NCBI RefSeq assembly: GCF_001517425.1
Contig: NZ_FBWL01000160.1
Coordinates: 35,012-99,011 of the forward strand
From: Clostridium sp. C105KSO13
GTDB lineage: Bacteria; Bacillota; Clostridia; Lachnospirales; Lachnospiraceae
Reading direction: 5' to 3'
DNA length: 64,000 bases
The notes under the pieces were generated by a model that was given only the letters and a program-made list of their open reading frames with translations, had not been told where the DNA came from and searched no databases. The translations under genes and the position numbers were made by a program. Below, in pieces: positions 63,759-64,000 of this stretch (position 1 is the first letter of the stretch; every line of letters begins with the position of its first letter).

Positions 63759-64000
63759 ACTTTTTTTATGCAACCTGAATAGCTTCATCCTCCATTTGCT
63801 GAGATAATCTCTCGGAATCTCTAAGCCAGTAAATCCAAGGCTTTCAGATCCCTTTTTTATTAAAATCCCCCACTTTTTGTCAAAAAACACTTGACAGTTT
63901 ACTCGAAAAATGCGGCGCTTCGCGCCTATTGATCAATAAGTACCGTTCGCTTGCGGGCGGCACACATTTTTCGATTGGAGGCGATTTTTTGTTACCTGTT
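63730..64000. mobile_element. Possible insertion-sequence end and remnant reaching the window edge
   Basis: TTGGACACAAAAAGTTGAAC near 63740-63760 lies just after the truncated P450 gene. On the minus strand a frame ending at 63766 reads KPWIYWLRDSERLSQQ then ends IQVA, as a transposase or accessory protein tail might. The rest (63856-64000) holds short GC-rich hairpins (GGCGC-TTC-GCGCC). The family cannot be assigned and the element may continue past the edge. Confidence 0.35.

Noticed and set aside
1..64000. tRNA, rRNA or prophage genes
   Set aside because: No cloverleaf-like or rRNA sequence, integrase or phage structural gene was seen on either strand.

Overview
The window comes from a low-to-medium GC, endospore-forming Firmicute, most likely a gut Clostridia of the Lachnospiraceae type. 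This placement is inference from gene content. Spore coat genes (cotJAB, cotJC), a PdaA-type cortex deacetylase, meso-diaminopimelate dehydrogenase, the pyrH-frr-uppS-cdsA-dxr-rseP block and many BceAB-like transporters all point that way. No rRNA, tRNA, CRISPR array or prophage is visible.

Layout. 1-1796: carA and the 5' part of carB, running leftward. 1797-8953: an FtsX-type ABC exporter, a transglutaminase-like protein, a small zinc-ribbon gene and a SpoIID-like peptidoglycan-binding protein. 9043-16838: the housekeeping block pyrH-frr-uppS-cdsA-dxr-rseP, led by a ClC antiporter and lrgAB. 17060-20996: aroF-aroB-aroE and pdaA on the plus strand. 21094-26509: ddh, a ketopantoate-reductase-like gene, an aldo/keto reductase, an AraC regulator, an orphan 83-residue gene and an M24 aminopeptidase. 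26548-35237: a long leftward gene set combining arsenosugar-type radical SAM and glycosyltransferase genes with an AhpD-like protein, an iron-sulfur protein, two VTT membrane proteins, a double-rhodanese lipoprotein and a YedE/TusA pair. This looks like a sulfur/selenium/arsenic sugar pathway. 35417-40888: a C39-like peptidase with an NhaC antiporter, then a polar amino acid ABC importer. 40995-42076: the cotJ spore coat genes. 42345-52773: two consecutive modules of response regulator, histidine kinase, ABC ATPase and FtsX permease, the layout of antimicrobial peptide sensing and export. 52844-54151: a MATE efflux gene with a 200-nt leader containing an attenuator that resembles a guanidine-IV (mepA) riboswitch. 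54481-58205: a BusR-like c-di-AMP type regulator and a glycine betaine importer. 58279-61879: a heterodimeric ABC exporter. 61925-64000: decayed DNA with a Fic pseudogene, gene fragments including a cytochrome P450 CYP152 N-terminus, and possible insertion-sequence debris.

A family of palindromic repeats of about 85-90 bp recurs between genes. The arms carry GGGTCTGACCC-type sequences and the centre is AATTGTTTCAAACAATT. There are six full copies and three partial ones. Arm sequences vary between copies, but the paired arm varies to match, so the palindrome is kept. The strongest candidates for something not fully described are this repeat family, the extended sulfur/selenium/arsenosugar-like gene set and the MATE leader.
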